Source of the DNA: Petrolisthes cinctipes
Lineage: Eukaryota > Arthropoda > Malacostraca > Decapoda > Porcellanidae
Assembly: GCA_033782935.1 (NCBI GenBank)
Contig: JAWQEG010000133.1
Coordinates: 310,001 to 374,000 of the forward strand
DNA: 64,000 nucleotides
Direction: 5' to 3'
The translations under genes and the position numbers were made by a program. The notes under the pieces are model-generated. The model saw only the letters and a program-made list of their open reading frames with translations. It was not told where the DNA came from and ran no database searches. This document shows, one piece after another, positions 1-10,619 of the stretch. Positions within the stretch are counted from its first letter, which is position 1. Each line of letters starts with the position of its first letter.

Positions 1-778
1 AGTCGATATGTGTATGCATCTTCTGTACCCGTTTATATCTCAAATTCAGGCTAAAAACACCTGAAAATTCGATATTTTTGTGTTCCCGAAGCGATCTGTA
101 CATGCCTACTCCGTGTTAGAGTATTTTGATAATACAGGCTAAAAACATGCTCAAAATCGATATTTTGGGTGCCCAAAGTTAATATGTGCATGTATCTTCT
201 GCACCCGTTTATATCTCAAATTCAGGCTCAAAACACCAGGAAATTTGATATTTTGGGATCCCAGAAGCGATGTGTATATGCCTACTCCGTGTTAGAATAA
301 TTTCAAAATATTGGCTAATAACATGCTAAAAATCGATATTTTGGGTGCCTAAAATCGATATGTTCATGCATCTTCTGTACCCCTCTATATCTCAAATTCA
401 GGCTAAAAACACCCGAAAATTCGATATTTTGGGGTCCCAGAAGCGATCTGTACATGCCTACTCCGTGTTTGAGTATTTTCAAAATACAGCCCCAAAACAT
501 GCTGAAAATCGATATTTTAGGTGCCCAAAGTCAATATGTGTATGCATCTTCTATACCCGTATACATCCCAAATTCATGCTCAAAACACCCGAAAATTCGA
601 TATTTTTGGGTCCCAGAAGCTATCTGTACATGCCTACTCAGTGCTTGAATAATTTCAAAATATTGGCCCAAAACATGCTAAAAATCGATATTTTTGGTGC
701 CCAAAGTCGATATGTGCATGCATCTTCTGTACCCGTTTATATCTCAAATTCAGGCTCAAAACACCCGAAAATTCAATA

Positions 779-1433
779 TGTTTGGGTCCCAGAAGCGATC
801 TGTACATGCCTACTCTGTGTTAGTGTATTTCTTTAAAATATAGGCTCAAAACATGCTAAAAATCGATAATTTAGGTGTCCAAAGTCGATATGTGCATACA
901 TCTTCTGTACCTGTTTATATCTCAAATTCAGACTCAAGACACCCGAAAATTCGATATTTTTTGGTCCCTGAAGCGACTTGTACATGCCTACTCTTTTCTA
1001 GAATGTTTTCAAGATACAGACCCAAAATATGCTAAAAATCGATATTTTAGGTGCAAAAAGTGGATATGTGCATGCATCTTCTTTACCCGTTTATATCTCA
1101 AATGCAGGCTCAAAACACCCGAAAATTCAATATTTTTGGGTCCCAGAAGCGATCTGTACATGCCTACTCTGTGTTAGTGTATTTCTTTAAAATATAGGCT
1201 CAAAACATGCTAAAAATCGATAATTTAGGTGTCCAAAGTCGATATGTGCATACATCTTCTGTACCTGTTTATATCTCAAATTCAGACTCAAGACACCCGA
1301 AAATTCGATATTTTTTGGTCCCTGAAGCGACTTGTACATGCCTACTCTTTTCTAGAATGTTTTCATGATACAGACCCAAAATATGCTCAAAATCGATATT
1401 TTAGGTGCAAAAAGTGGATATGTGCATGCATCT
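779..1433. repeat. Tandem dimer duplication, 354 bp period
   Basis: The sequence from about 779 to 1,080 is repeated from about 1,133 to 1,433 with a constant offset of 354 bp (two 177 bp monomers). Both copies share rare variants: GTGTTAGTGTATTTCTTTAA, CGATAATTTAGGTGTCC, TCAGACTCAAGACACC, TTTTTTGGTCCCTGAAGCGA, and TAGGTGCAAAAAGTGG. Differences include AAGATACAG versus ATGATACAG near 1,013 and 1,367. Similarity falls off after the TGCATGCATCTTC word. Confidence 0.9.
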
Positions 1434-2738
1434 TCGGTATCCGTTAATATCTCAAATTCAAGCTCAAAACACCCGAAAATTCGGTATTTTTGGGTCCCAG
1501 GAACGATCTGTACATGCCTATTCAGTGATAGAATATTTTTAAAATATAGGCCCAAAACAAGCTAAAAATCGATATTATAGGTGCCCAAAGTCAATATGTG
1601 CATACATCTTCTGTACCCGTTTATATCCCAAATTCCAGCTCAAAACACCCGAAAATTCGATATTTTTGGGTCCAAGAATCGATCTTTACATGCCTACTCC
1701 GTGTTAGAGTATTTTCAAAATACAGTTCCAAAACATGCTCAAAATCGATATTTTTGGGTGACCAAAGTCGATATGTGCATGCATCTACTGTACGCGTTTT
1801 TTTATATTTCAAATTCAGGCTCAAAACACCCGAAAATTCGATATTTTTGGGTCCCAGAAGCAATCTGTACATGCCTACTCCTTGCTAGAATGTTTTCAAG
1901 ATACAGACCCAAAACATGCTTAAAATCGATAATTTAGGTGCAAAAAGTCGATATGTGCATGTATCTTCAGTACCCTTTTATATCTCAAATTCAAGCTTAA
2001 AACACCCGAAAAGTCAATATTTTTTGTTTTTTTAGAAGCGATCTGGACGTGCCTACTCCGTGTTAGAGTATTTTCAAAATACAGGCCCAATATATTCTGA
2101 AAATCGATATTTTAGGTGCCCAAAGATAATATGTACATGCATCTTCTGTACCCGTTTATAACTCAAATTCAGGCTCAAAACACCCGAAAATTCGGTATTT
2201 TTGGATCACAGAAGCGATCTGTACATGCCTACTTCGTGTTAGAGTATTTTCAAAATAAAGGCCCAAAACATGCTAAAAATCGATATTTTGGGTGCCCAAA
2301 GTCGATATGTGCATGCATTATCTGTTCCCGTTTATATCTCAAATTCAGGCTCAAAGCACCCTAAAATTCGGTATTTTTGTGTCCCAGAAGCGATCTGTAC
2401 ATCCCTACTCCATGCTAGAATGTTTTCAAGATACAGACCCAAAACATGCTCAAAATCGATAATTTAGGTGCAAAAAGTCGATATGTGCATGCATCTTCAG
2501 TGCCCGTTTATATCTCAAATTCTGGCTCAAAACACCCAAAAATTCAATATGCTTGGGCCCCCTAAGCGATCTGTACATATCTACTCAGTGCTAGAATGTT
2601 TTAAAATATAGGCTTAAAACATGCTAAAAATCAATATTTTATGTGTCCAGGGTCGATATGTGCATACATCTTTTGTACCCGTGTATATCCCAAATTCATG
2701 CTCAAAACACCCGAAAATTCGAAATTTTTGGGTTCAAG

Positions 2739-2804
2739 AAGCGATCTGTACATGTCTATTCAGTGCTACAAAAGCGATCTGTACATGCCTACTCCGTGTT
2801 AGAG
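2739..2804. repeat. 33 bp partial direct duplication inside one monomer
   Basis: The word AAGCGATCTGTACATG starts at 2,739 and again at 2,772, each followed by a CTAnTC...GTG segment. One monomer second half therefore contains a 33 bp internal duplication. The first copy reads GTCTATTCAGTGCTAC and the second GCCTACTCCGTGTTAG. The two copies carry the end variants of two different monomer types, which suggests an out-of-register exchange between monomers rather than slippage. I saw no other example in the window. Confidence 0.85.
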
Positions 2805-3146
2805 TATGTTTTAAAAATACAGGACCAAAAACATGATAAAAATCAATATTTTGGGTGCCCAAAGTCGATATGTGCATGCAACTTATGTACCCGTTTATAT
2901 CTCAAATTCAGCCTCAAAACAACGGAAAATTCGATTTTTGCGTGTCTCAGACGCGATCTGTACATGCCTACTTCGTGTTAGAGTATTTTTAAAGTACAGG
3001 CCCAAAACATGCACAAAATCAATATTTTGGGTGCCCAAAGTCAATATGTGCATGCATCTTCTGTAAGCGATTATATATCAAATTCAGGCTCAAAATACCC
3101 GAAAATTCAATATTTTTGGGTCCCAGAAGCGATCTGTACATGCCTA

Positions 3147-4534
3147 CTCAGATACAGGCTCAAAACATGCTAAAAATCGATATTTTAAGTGTCCAAAGTC
3201 GATATGTGCATGCATCTTCTGCACCCGTTTATATCCAAAATTCAGTCTCAAAACACCCGAAAATTCGATATTTTTGGGTCTCAGAAGCGATCTGTACATG
3301 CCTCCTCCGTGTTAGAATATTTTCTAAATATTGGCCCATAACATGCTAAAAATCGATATTGTGGGTGCCCAAAGTCGATATGTGAATGCATTTTCGGTAC
3401 CCGTTTATATCTCAAATTCAGGCTCAAAACACCCGAAAGTTCGATATTTTTGGGTCCCAGAAGCGATCTGTACATGCCTACTCCGTGTTAGAGTATTTTC
3501 AAAATACAGGCCAAAAACATGCTCAAAATCGATATTTTGGGTGCCCAAAGTCGATATGTGCATGCATCTTCAAAACCCGTTTACATTCCAAATTGAGGTT
3601 CAAAACACCCGAAAATTCGAAATTTTTGGGTCCCAGAAGCGATCTGTACATGCTTACCCAGTGCTAGATTAAATTCAAAATATAGGACCAAAACATACTA
3701 AAAATTGATATTTTAGGTGCCCAAAGTCGAAATGTTCATGCATCTTCTGTACTCGTTTATATCACAAATTCAGTTTCAAAACATCAGAAAATTCGATATT
3801 TTTGGATCCCAGAAGCAATCTCCACATGCATAGTCAGTGCTAGAATATTTTCAAAATACAGGCCCAAAACATGCTTAAAATCGATATTATAGGTGATCAA
3901 AGTCGATATCTGCATACATCTTCTGTTCCCGTTTATATCCCAAATTCAGGCTAAAAACACCTGAAAATTTGATTTTTTTGGGTGCCTGAAGTGATCTGTA
4001 CATGCCTACTCAGTGTTAGAATATTTTCAAAATACAGGCCCAAAATAAGCTGAAAATCGCAAATTTTGGTGACCAAAATCGATATGTGCATGAATCATCA
4101 GCACTCGCTTGTATCCCAAATTCAGGCTTAAAACACATTAAAATTCAATACTTTTTGTTCCCAGAAGGGATCTGTAAATGCCTACTCAATGTTAAAAAAA
4201 TTTCAAAATACAGACCCAAAACAAGCTGAAAACCGATATTTTATGCGCCCAAAATCCATATGTGCATTCATCTTCTGTACCCGTTTATATCCCAAATTCA
4301 GGCTCAAAACACCCGAAAATTCGATATTTTTGGGTCTCAGAAGCAATCTGAACATGCTTACCAAATGCTATAATACATTCAAAATATAGGGCCAAAACAT
4401 CCTGAAAATCGATACTTCAGGTGACCAAAGTCGATATGTGCATGTATCTTCAATACCGGTTTCTATCTCAAATTCAGGCTCAAAACACCCGAAAATTCTA
4501 TATTTTTGGGTCCTAGAAGCAATCTGTACATGCC
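3147..4534. repeat. Module D copy 1 (diverged monomer block, no poly-T unit)
   Basis: Starting at a 158-class junction, this block holds an ordered set of distinctive monomers: CCTCCTCCGTGTTAG with TATTGG, GATATTGTGGGTGCC, ACATTCCAAATTGAGGTTC, GCTAGATTAAATTC, GGTGATCAAAGTCGATATC, TCAGCACTCGCTTGTATCCC, ACAAGCTGAAAACCGATA, and CTTCAGGTGACCAAAG with ACCGGTTTCTATC. It ends where the common TACTCCTAGTTAGAATG monomer begins. The poly-T monomer found in the other copies is missing. The ordered variants show this is a block copied as a unit. Confidence 0.85.
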
Positions 4535-7500
4535 TACTCCTAGTTAGAATGTTTTCAAGATACAGGCCCAAAACATGCTCAAAATAGATATTTTAGGTGC
4601 CCAAAAGTCGATATGTGCATGCATCTTCTGTACCCGTTTATATCTCAAATTCAGGCTTCAAAACACCCGAAAATTTGATATTTTGGGGTCCCAGAAGCGA
4701 TCTGTACATGCCTACGCAGTGCTAGAATATTTTCAACATACAGGCCCAAGACATGCTAAAAAATCGATATTTTAGGTGCCCAAAGTCGATATCTCAAAAT
4801 TCAGGCCCAAAACACCCGAAAACTCGATATTTTGGGGTCCCAGAAGCGATCTGTACATGCCTACTCCGTGTTAGAGTATTTTTAATATACAGGCCCAAAA
4901 CATACTGAAAATCGATCTTTTAGGTGCCCAAAAGTAGATATGTGTATGCATCTTCTGCACACGTTTATATCCCAAATTCAACCTCAAAACACCCGAAAAT
5001 TCGATATTTTTGGGTCCCAGAAGCGATCTTCACATGCCTACTCAGTGCTAGAATGTTTTCAAAATATAGGCTCAAAACATGCTAAAAATCGATATTTTAA
5101 GTGTCCAAAGTCGATATGTGCATGCATCTTCTGTACCCGTTTATATCTCAAATTCAGGCTTAAAACACCCGAAAATTCGATATTTTGGGGTCCCAGAAGT
5201 GATCTGTACATATCTACTTTGTGCTAAAATATTTTCAAAATATAGGCTCAAAACATGCAATAAAGCAATATTTTAAGTGTCCAAAGTCGATATGTGCATG
5301 CATCTTCTGTACCCGTTTATATCTCAAATTCAGGCTCCAAACACCCGAAAATTCGATATTTTGGGGTCCCAGAAGCTATCTGTACATGCCTACTCAGATA
5401 CAGGCCCAAAACATGCTGAAAATCGATATTTTAGGTGCCCAAAGTCAATATGTGGATGCATCTTCTGCACAAGTTTATATCTCTAATTCAACCACAAAAC
5501 ACCCGAAAATTCTATATTTTTGGGTCCTAGAAGCGATCTGTACATGCCTACTCCTAGTTAGAATGTTTTCAAGATACAGACCCAAAACATGCTCAAAATC
5601 GATATTTTAGGTGCCCAAAAGTCGATATGTGCATGCATCTTCTGTACCCGTTTATATCTCAAATTCAGGCTCAAAACACCCAAAAAATTCGATATTTTGG
5701 GGTCCCAAAAGCGATCTGTACATGCCTACGCAGTGCTAGAATATTTTCAAAATATATGCCCAAAACATGCTGAAAATCGATATTTTAGGTGCCCAAAGTC
5801 GATATCTCAAATTTATCCCCAAAACACCCGAAAACTCGATATTTTGGGGACCCAGAAGCGATCTGTACATGCCGACTCCGTGTTAGAGTATTTTCAAAAT
5901 ACAGGCCCAAAACATACAGAAAATCGATATTTTAAGTGCCCAAAAGTCGATATGTGCATTCATATTCTGTACCCGTTTGTATCTCAAATTCAGGCTCAAA
6001 ACACCCGAAAATTCGATATTTGGGGGTCCCAGAAGCGATCTGTACATGCCTAATCAGAGCTAGAATATTTTCAAAATTCAGGCCAAAAACATGCTAGAAA
6101 TCGATATTTTAGGTGCCCAAAGTCGATATTTCAAATTGAGGCCCAAAACACCCGAAAATTCGATATTTTGGGGTCCCAGAAGCGATCTGTACATGCCTAC
6201 TCAGATACAGGCTCAAAACATGCTAAAAATCGATATTTTAAGTGTTCAAAGTCGATATGTGCATGCATCTTCTGCACCCGTTTATATCCCAAATTCTTGC
6301 TCAAAACACCCGAAAATTCGATATTTTGGGTCCCAAAAGCAATCTGTACATGCTTACTCCGTGTTAGTGTATTTTCAAAATACAAGCCCAAAACATGCTT
6401 AAAATCGATATTTTACGTGCCCAAAGTCGATATGTGCATGCATTTTCTGCACCCGTTTATATCCAAAATTCAGTCTCAAAACACCCGAAAATTCGATATT
6501 TTGGGGTCCCAGAAGCGATCTGTACATGCTTACTCAGTGCTAGAATATTTTCAAAATATAGGCCCAAAACATACTAAAAATCGATATTTTAAGTGTCCAA
6601 AGTCGATATGTGCATGAATCTTCTGTACCCGTTTATATCTCAAATTCAGGCTCCAAACACCCGAAAATTCGATATTTTGGGGTCCCAGAAGCTATCTGTA
6701 CATGCCTACTCAGATACAGGCCCAAAACATGCTGAAAATCGATATTTTAGGTGCCCAAAGTCAATATGTGTATGCATCTTCTGCACAAGTTTATATCTCT
6801 AATTCAACCACAAAACACCCGAAAATTCTATATTTTTGGGTCTTAGAAGCGATCTGTACATGCCTACTCCTAGTTAGAATGTTTTCAAGATACAGACCCA
6901 AAACATGCTCAAAATCGATATTTTAGGTGCCCAAAAGTCGATATGTGCATGCATCTTCTGTACCCGTTTATATCTCAAATTCAGGCTCAAAACACCCGAA
7001 AATTCGATATTTTGGGGTCCCAAAAGCGATCTGTACATGCCTACGCAGTGCTAGAATATTTTCAAAATATATGCCCAAAACATGCTAAAAATCGATATTT
7101 TAGGTGCCCAAAGTCTATATCTCAAATTTATCCCCAAAACACCCGAAAACTCGATATTTTTTAGGACCCAGAAGCGATCTGTACATGCCGACTCCGTGTT
7201 AGAGTATTTTCAAAATACAGGCCCAAAACATACAGAAAATCGATATTTTAAGTGCCCAAAAGTCGATATGTGCATGCATCTTCTATACCCGTTTATATCT
7301 CAAATTCAGGCTCCAGACACCCGAAAATTCGATATTTTTTGGTCCCAGAAGCGATCTGTACATGCCTACTTAGGTACAGGCCTAAAACATGCTGAAAATT
7401 GATATTTTAGGTGCCCAAAGTCAAAATGTGTATGCATCTTCTGCACCCGTTTATATCCCAAATTCAACCTCAAAACACCCGAAAATTCGATATTTTTTGG

Positions 7501-8025
7501 TCCCAGAAGCGATCTGTACATGCCTACTCAGTGCTAGAATGTTTTCAAAATGTAGGCTCAAAACATACTAAAAATCGATATTTTAAGTGTCCAAAGTCGA
7601 TGTGCATGCATCTTCTGTACCCGTTTATATCTCAAATTCAGGCTCAAAACACCCGAAAATTCGGTATTTTTGGGTCCTAGAAGCGATCTGCACGTGTCTA
7701 CTCCTAGTTAGAATGTTTTCAAAATACAGACCCAAAACATGCTCAAAATCGATATTTTAGGTGCCCAAAAGTCGATATGTGCATTCATATTCTGTACCCG
7801 TTTGTATCTCAAATTCTGGCTCAAAACACCCGAAAATTCGATATTTGGGGGTCCCAGAAGCGATCTGTACATGCCTAATCAGAGCTAGAATATTTTCAAA
7901 ATTCAGGCCAAAAACATGCTAGAAATCGATATTTTAGGTGCCCAAAGTCGATATCTCAAATTCAGGCCCAAAACACCCGAAAATTCGATATTTTGGGGTC
8001 CCAGAAGCGATCTGTACATGCCTAC
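4535..8025. repeat. Mixed 176/158/147 bp monomers with local duplications
   Basis: The three size classes are interspersed here without a simple periodic order. Two blocks inside it are duplicated at 1,316 and 1,825 bp offsets, listed separately. Part of it (around 4.94-5.5 kb) resembles 10.5-11.0 kb at an offset of about 5,541 bp, including the rare TACATATCTACTTTG variant. Nothing other than satellite sequence is present. Confidence 0.85.
5273..7272. repeat. Duplication with 1,316 bp offset (about 685 bp copies)
   Basis: About 5,273-5,957 matches about 6,589-7,272. Shared markers are GGCTCCAAACACCCG, AGAAGCTATCTGTACATG, the 158-class junction, GCACAAGTTTATATCTCT, TTCTATATTTTTGGGTC, and a 147-class unit followed by CATGCCGACTCCGTG. 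Differences include GTGGATGC versus GTGTATGC and TTGGGGACCC versus TTTTAGGACCC. The copies diverge just after CAAAAGTCGATATGTGCAT. Confidence 0.85.
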
Positions 8026-8150
8026 TCAGATACAGGCTCAAAACATGCTAAAAATCGATATTTTAAGTGTCCAAAGTCGATATGGGCATGCATCTTCTGC
8101 ACCCGTTTATATACCAAATTCAGGCTCAAAACACCCGAAAATTCGATATT
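5945..8150. repeat. Duplication with 1,825 bp offset (about 375 bp copies)
   Basis: About 5,945-6,320 matches about 7,770-8,150. Shared rare variants are GCATTCATATTCTG, CGTTTGTATCTC, GATATTTGGGGGTCCC, CCTAATCAGAGCTAG and ATGCTAGAAATCG, followed by a 147-class and then a 158-class monomer. The second copy lies immediately before and within the start of module D copy 2. Confidence 0.82.
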
Positions 8151-9425
8151 TTTGGGTCCCAGAAGCGATCTGTACATGCCTCCTCCGTGTTAGAGTATTT
8201 TCCAAATATTGGCCCAAAACATGCTAAAAATCGATATTGTGGGTGCCCAAAGTCGATATGTGCATGCATTTTCTGTACCCGTTTATATCTCAAATTTAGG
8301 CTCAAAACACCCGAAAATTCGATATTTTTGGTTCCCAGAAGCGATCTGTACATGCTCACTCTGTGCTAGAATATTTTACAAAACATAGGCCTAAAACATG
8401 CTGAAAATCGTTTTTTTTTTTTTTGTGAAGAAAGTCGATATGTGCATGAATCATCTGTACCCGTTTATATCCCAAATTAATTCTCAAAACACCTGAAAAT
8501 TCGGTATTTTTGGGTCTTAGAAGCGCTATGTACATGCTTACCCAGTGCTAGATTAAATTCAAAATATAGGGCCAAAACATACTAAAAATCGATATTTTAG
8601 GTGCCCAAAGTCGAAATGTTCATGCATCTTCTGTACCCGTTTATATCCCAAATTCAGTCTCAAAACACCTGAAAATTCGATATTTTTGGATCCCAGAAGC
8701 AATCTCCACATGCATAGTCAGTGCTAGAATATTTTCAATATACAGGCCCAAAAAATGCTTAAAATCGATATTATAGGTGATCAAAGTCGATATCTGCATG
8801 CATTTTCTATTCCCGTTTATATCCCAAATTCAGGCTAAAAAACACCTAAAAATTTGATTTTTTTGGGTGCCTGAAGCGATCTGTACATGCCTACTCAGTG
8901 TTAGAATATTTTCAAAATACAGGCCCACAATAAGTTAAAAAATTGCAATTTTTGGTGCCCAAAATCGATATGTGCATGAATCATCAGCACTCGCTTGTAT
9001 CCCAAATTCAGGCCTAAAACACCTTAAAATTCGATACCTTTTGTTCCCAGAAGGGATCTATAAATGCCTACTCAATGTTAAAATATTTTCAAAATACAGA
9101 CCCAAAACAAGCTGAAAACCGATATTTTATGTGCCCAAAATCCATATGTGCATTCATCTTCTGTACCCGTTTATATCCCAAATTCAGGCTCAAAACACCC
9201 GAAAATCCGATATTTTTTGGTCTCAGAAGCAATCTGAACATGCTTACCAAATGCTAGAATACATTCAAAATATAGGGCCAAAACATCCTGAAAATCGATA
9301 CTTCAGGTGACCAAAGTCGATATGTGCATGTATCTTCAGTACCGGTTTCTATCTCAAATTCAGGCTCAAAAACACCCGAAAATTTTATATTTTTGGGTCC
9401 CAGAAGCAATCTGTACATGCCTACT
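8026..9425. repeat. Module D copy 2
   Basis: This block has the same order as copy 1, but it has the poly-T monomer (14 T at 8,411-8,424, followed by GTGAAGAAAGTCG) and lacks the ACATTCCAAATTGAGG monomer. The remaining markers follow in order: GCTAGATTAAATTC, GGTGATCAAAGTCG, TCAGCACTCGCTTG, ACAAGCTGAAAACC and CTTCAGGTGACC. From the GCTAGATTAAATTC monomer on, it matches copy 1 at an offset of about 4,886 bp. Confidence 0.87.
8411..8424 (+). repeat. Poly-T tract (14 T) in module D copy 2
   Basis: The usual TCGATATTTTAGGTGCC segment is replaced by TCG, a run of 14 T, then GTGAAGAAAG. Equivalent tracts occur at 12,958-12,967 (10 T), 19,904-19,917 (14 T), 45,321-45,329 (9 T), 50,753-50,761 (9 T), 54,508-54,516 (9 T) and 59,940-59,949 (10 T). 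The length variation fits replication slippage. Confidence 0.9.
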
Positions 9426-9461
9426 CCTAGTTAGAATGTTTTCAAGATACAGACCCAAAAC

Positions 9462-9620
9462 ATGCTCAAAATCGATATTTTAGGTGCCCAAAAGTCGATA
9501 TGTGCATGCATCTTCTGTACCCGTTTATATCTCAAATTCAGGCTCAAAACACCCGAAAATTCGATATTTTGGGGTCCCAGAAGCGATCTGTACATGCCTA
9601 CTCAGATACAGGCTCAAAAC
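9462..9620 (+). repeat. Representative 158-159 bp monomer (18 bp deletion class)
   Basis: ATGCT to ATGCT is 159 bp here; one extra A in GCCCAAAAGTCG accounts for the odd base over 158. The second half reads TACTCAGATACAGGC, where full monomers have 18 more bases (TGCTAGAATATTTTCAAA) between CTCAG and ATACAGG. The same junction recurs, for example near 3,148, 5,395, 6,203, 8,028, 10,935, 17,835, 22,107, 26,151, 36,055, 46,997 and 61,625. The deletion removes the dyad motif that full monomers carry. Confidence 0.93.
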
Positions 9621-9796
9621 ATGCTAAAAATCGATATTTTAAGCGTTCAAAGTCGATATGTGCATTCATCTTCTGCACACGTTTATATCCCAAATTCAGG
9701 CTCAAAACACCCGAAAATTCGATATTTTTGGGTCCCAAAATCAATCTGTACATGCCTACTTAGTGCTAGAATGTTTTCAAAATATAGGCTCAAAAC
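9621..9796 (+). repeat. Representative full-length monomer, 176 bp class
   Basis: This unit runs from one ATGCT word to the next, 176 bp, and is followed by another 176 bp unit at 9,797-9,972. It contains two related halves. The first (about 87 bp) begins at AAAAATCGATATTTT and ends near AAAACACCCG. The second (about 89 bp) begins at AAAATTCGATATTTTTGGG and ends at AAAACATGCT. One monomer is close to one nucleosome plus linker, as in many plant and animal centromeric satellites. Because 176 leaves a remainder of 2 when divided by 3, the reading frame shifts at every unit, so no frame is maintained along the array. Confidence 0.95.
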
Positions 9797-10472
9797 ATGC
9801 TAAAAATCGATATTTTAAGTGTCCAAAGTCGATATGTGAATGCATCTTCTGTACCTATTTATATCTCAAATTCAGGCTCAAAACACCCGAAAATTCGGTA
9901 TTTTTGGGTCCTAGAAGTGATCTGTACATGCCTACTCCTAGTTAGAATGTTTTCAAGATACAGACCCAAAACATGCTCAAAATCGATATTTTAGGTGCCC
10001 AAAAGTCGATATGTGCATGCATCTTCTGTACCCGTTTGTATCTCAAATTCAGGCTCAAAACAACCGAAAATTGGATATTTTGGAGTCCCAGAAGCGATCT
10101 GTACATGCCTACTCAGTGCTAGAATATTTTCAAAATTCAGGCCCAAAACATGCTAGAAATCGATATTTTAGGTGCCCAAAGTCGATATTTCAAATTAAGG
10201 CCCAAAACACCCGAAAATACGATATTTTGGGGTACCAGAAGCGATCTGTACTTGCCTACTCCGTTTTAGAGTATTTTCAAAATACAAGCCCAAAACATGC
10301 TGAAAATCGATATTTTAGGTGCCCAGAGTCAATATGTGCATGCATTTTCTGTACCCGTTTATATCTCAAATTCAGGCTCAAAACACCCGAAAATTCGATA
10401 TTTCGGGGTCCCAGAAGCGATCTGTACATGCTTACTCAGTGCTAGAATATTTTCAAAATATAGGCCCAAAAC

Positions 10473-10619
10473 ATGCTAAAAATCGATATTTTAGGTGCCC
10501 AAAGTCGATATCTCAAATTTATCCACAAAACACCCGAAAATTCGATATTTTTGGGTCCCAGAAGCGATCTGTACATGCCTACTCAGTGCTAGAATGTTTT
10601 CAAAATATAGGCTCAAAAT
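10473..10619 (+). repeat. Representative 147 bp monomer (29 bp deletion class)
   Basis: ATGCT to ATGCT here is 147 bp. The first half reads GTCGATATCTCAAATT, whereas full monomers have 29 bp between GATAT and CTCAAATT (GTGCATGCAT through CCCGTTTATAT). The ends of the missing segment share ATAT, so a short direct repeat could have mediated the loss. The same junction recurs across the array, for example near 4,793, 5,803, 6,127, 12,322, 14,689, 29,091, 38,978, 44,683 and 61,197. The shared junction indicates one founding deletion later spread by recombination. In 147 bp units the repeat length is a multiple of three, so open frames pass through intact and apparent ORFs lengthen here. Confidence 0.93.

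Larger units (their letters stand above)
1..3146. repeat. Left region of full-length, mutually diverged monomers
   Basis: All units here are full length (about 176-177 bp), and neither the 147 nor the 158 bp junction appears before about 3,147. Neighbouring units differ at many positions, for example TGGGTGACC, TAGGTGCAAAAAG and TAGGTGTCC in place of GGTGCCC. Private changes occur, such as a CGCGTTTTTTTATATTTC stretch near 1,793. The only close duplication is the dimer near 0.8-1.4 kb. I infer an older or less homogenised part of the array, perhaps nearer an edge, but the window shows no true edge. Confidence 0.8.

Noticed and set aside
3147..4534. Module D as a transposon insertion
   Set aside because: Although diverged, every unit in it aligns to the satellite monomer along its length. 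There are no terminal repeats, target-site duplications or coding sequence.
8411..8424. Poly-T tract as a poly(A) tail of an inserted retroelement (reverse strand)
   Set aside because: The tract replaces part of a monomer in register and is flanked by satellite on both sides with no element body or target-site duplication.
9621..9796. Identity with a named centromeric satellite such as alpha satellite, CEN180 or CentBr
   Set aside because: Only the length is similar. The sequence words do not match what I know of these families, so no family name is given.
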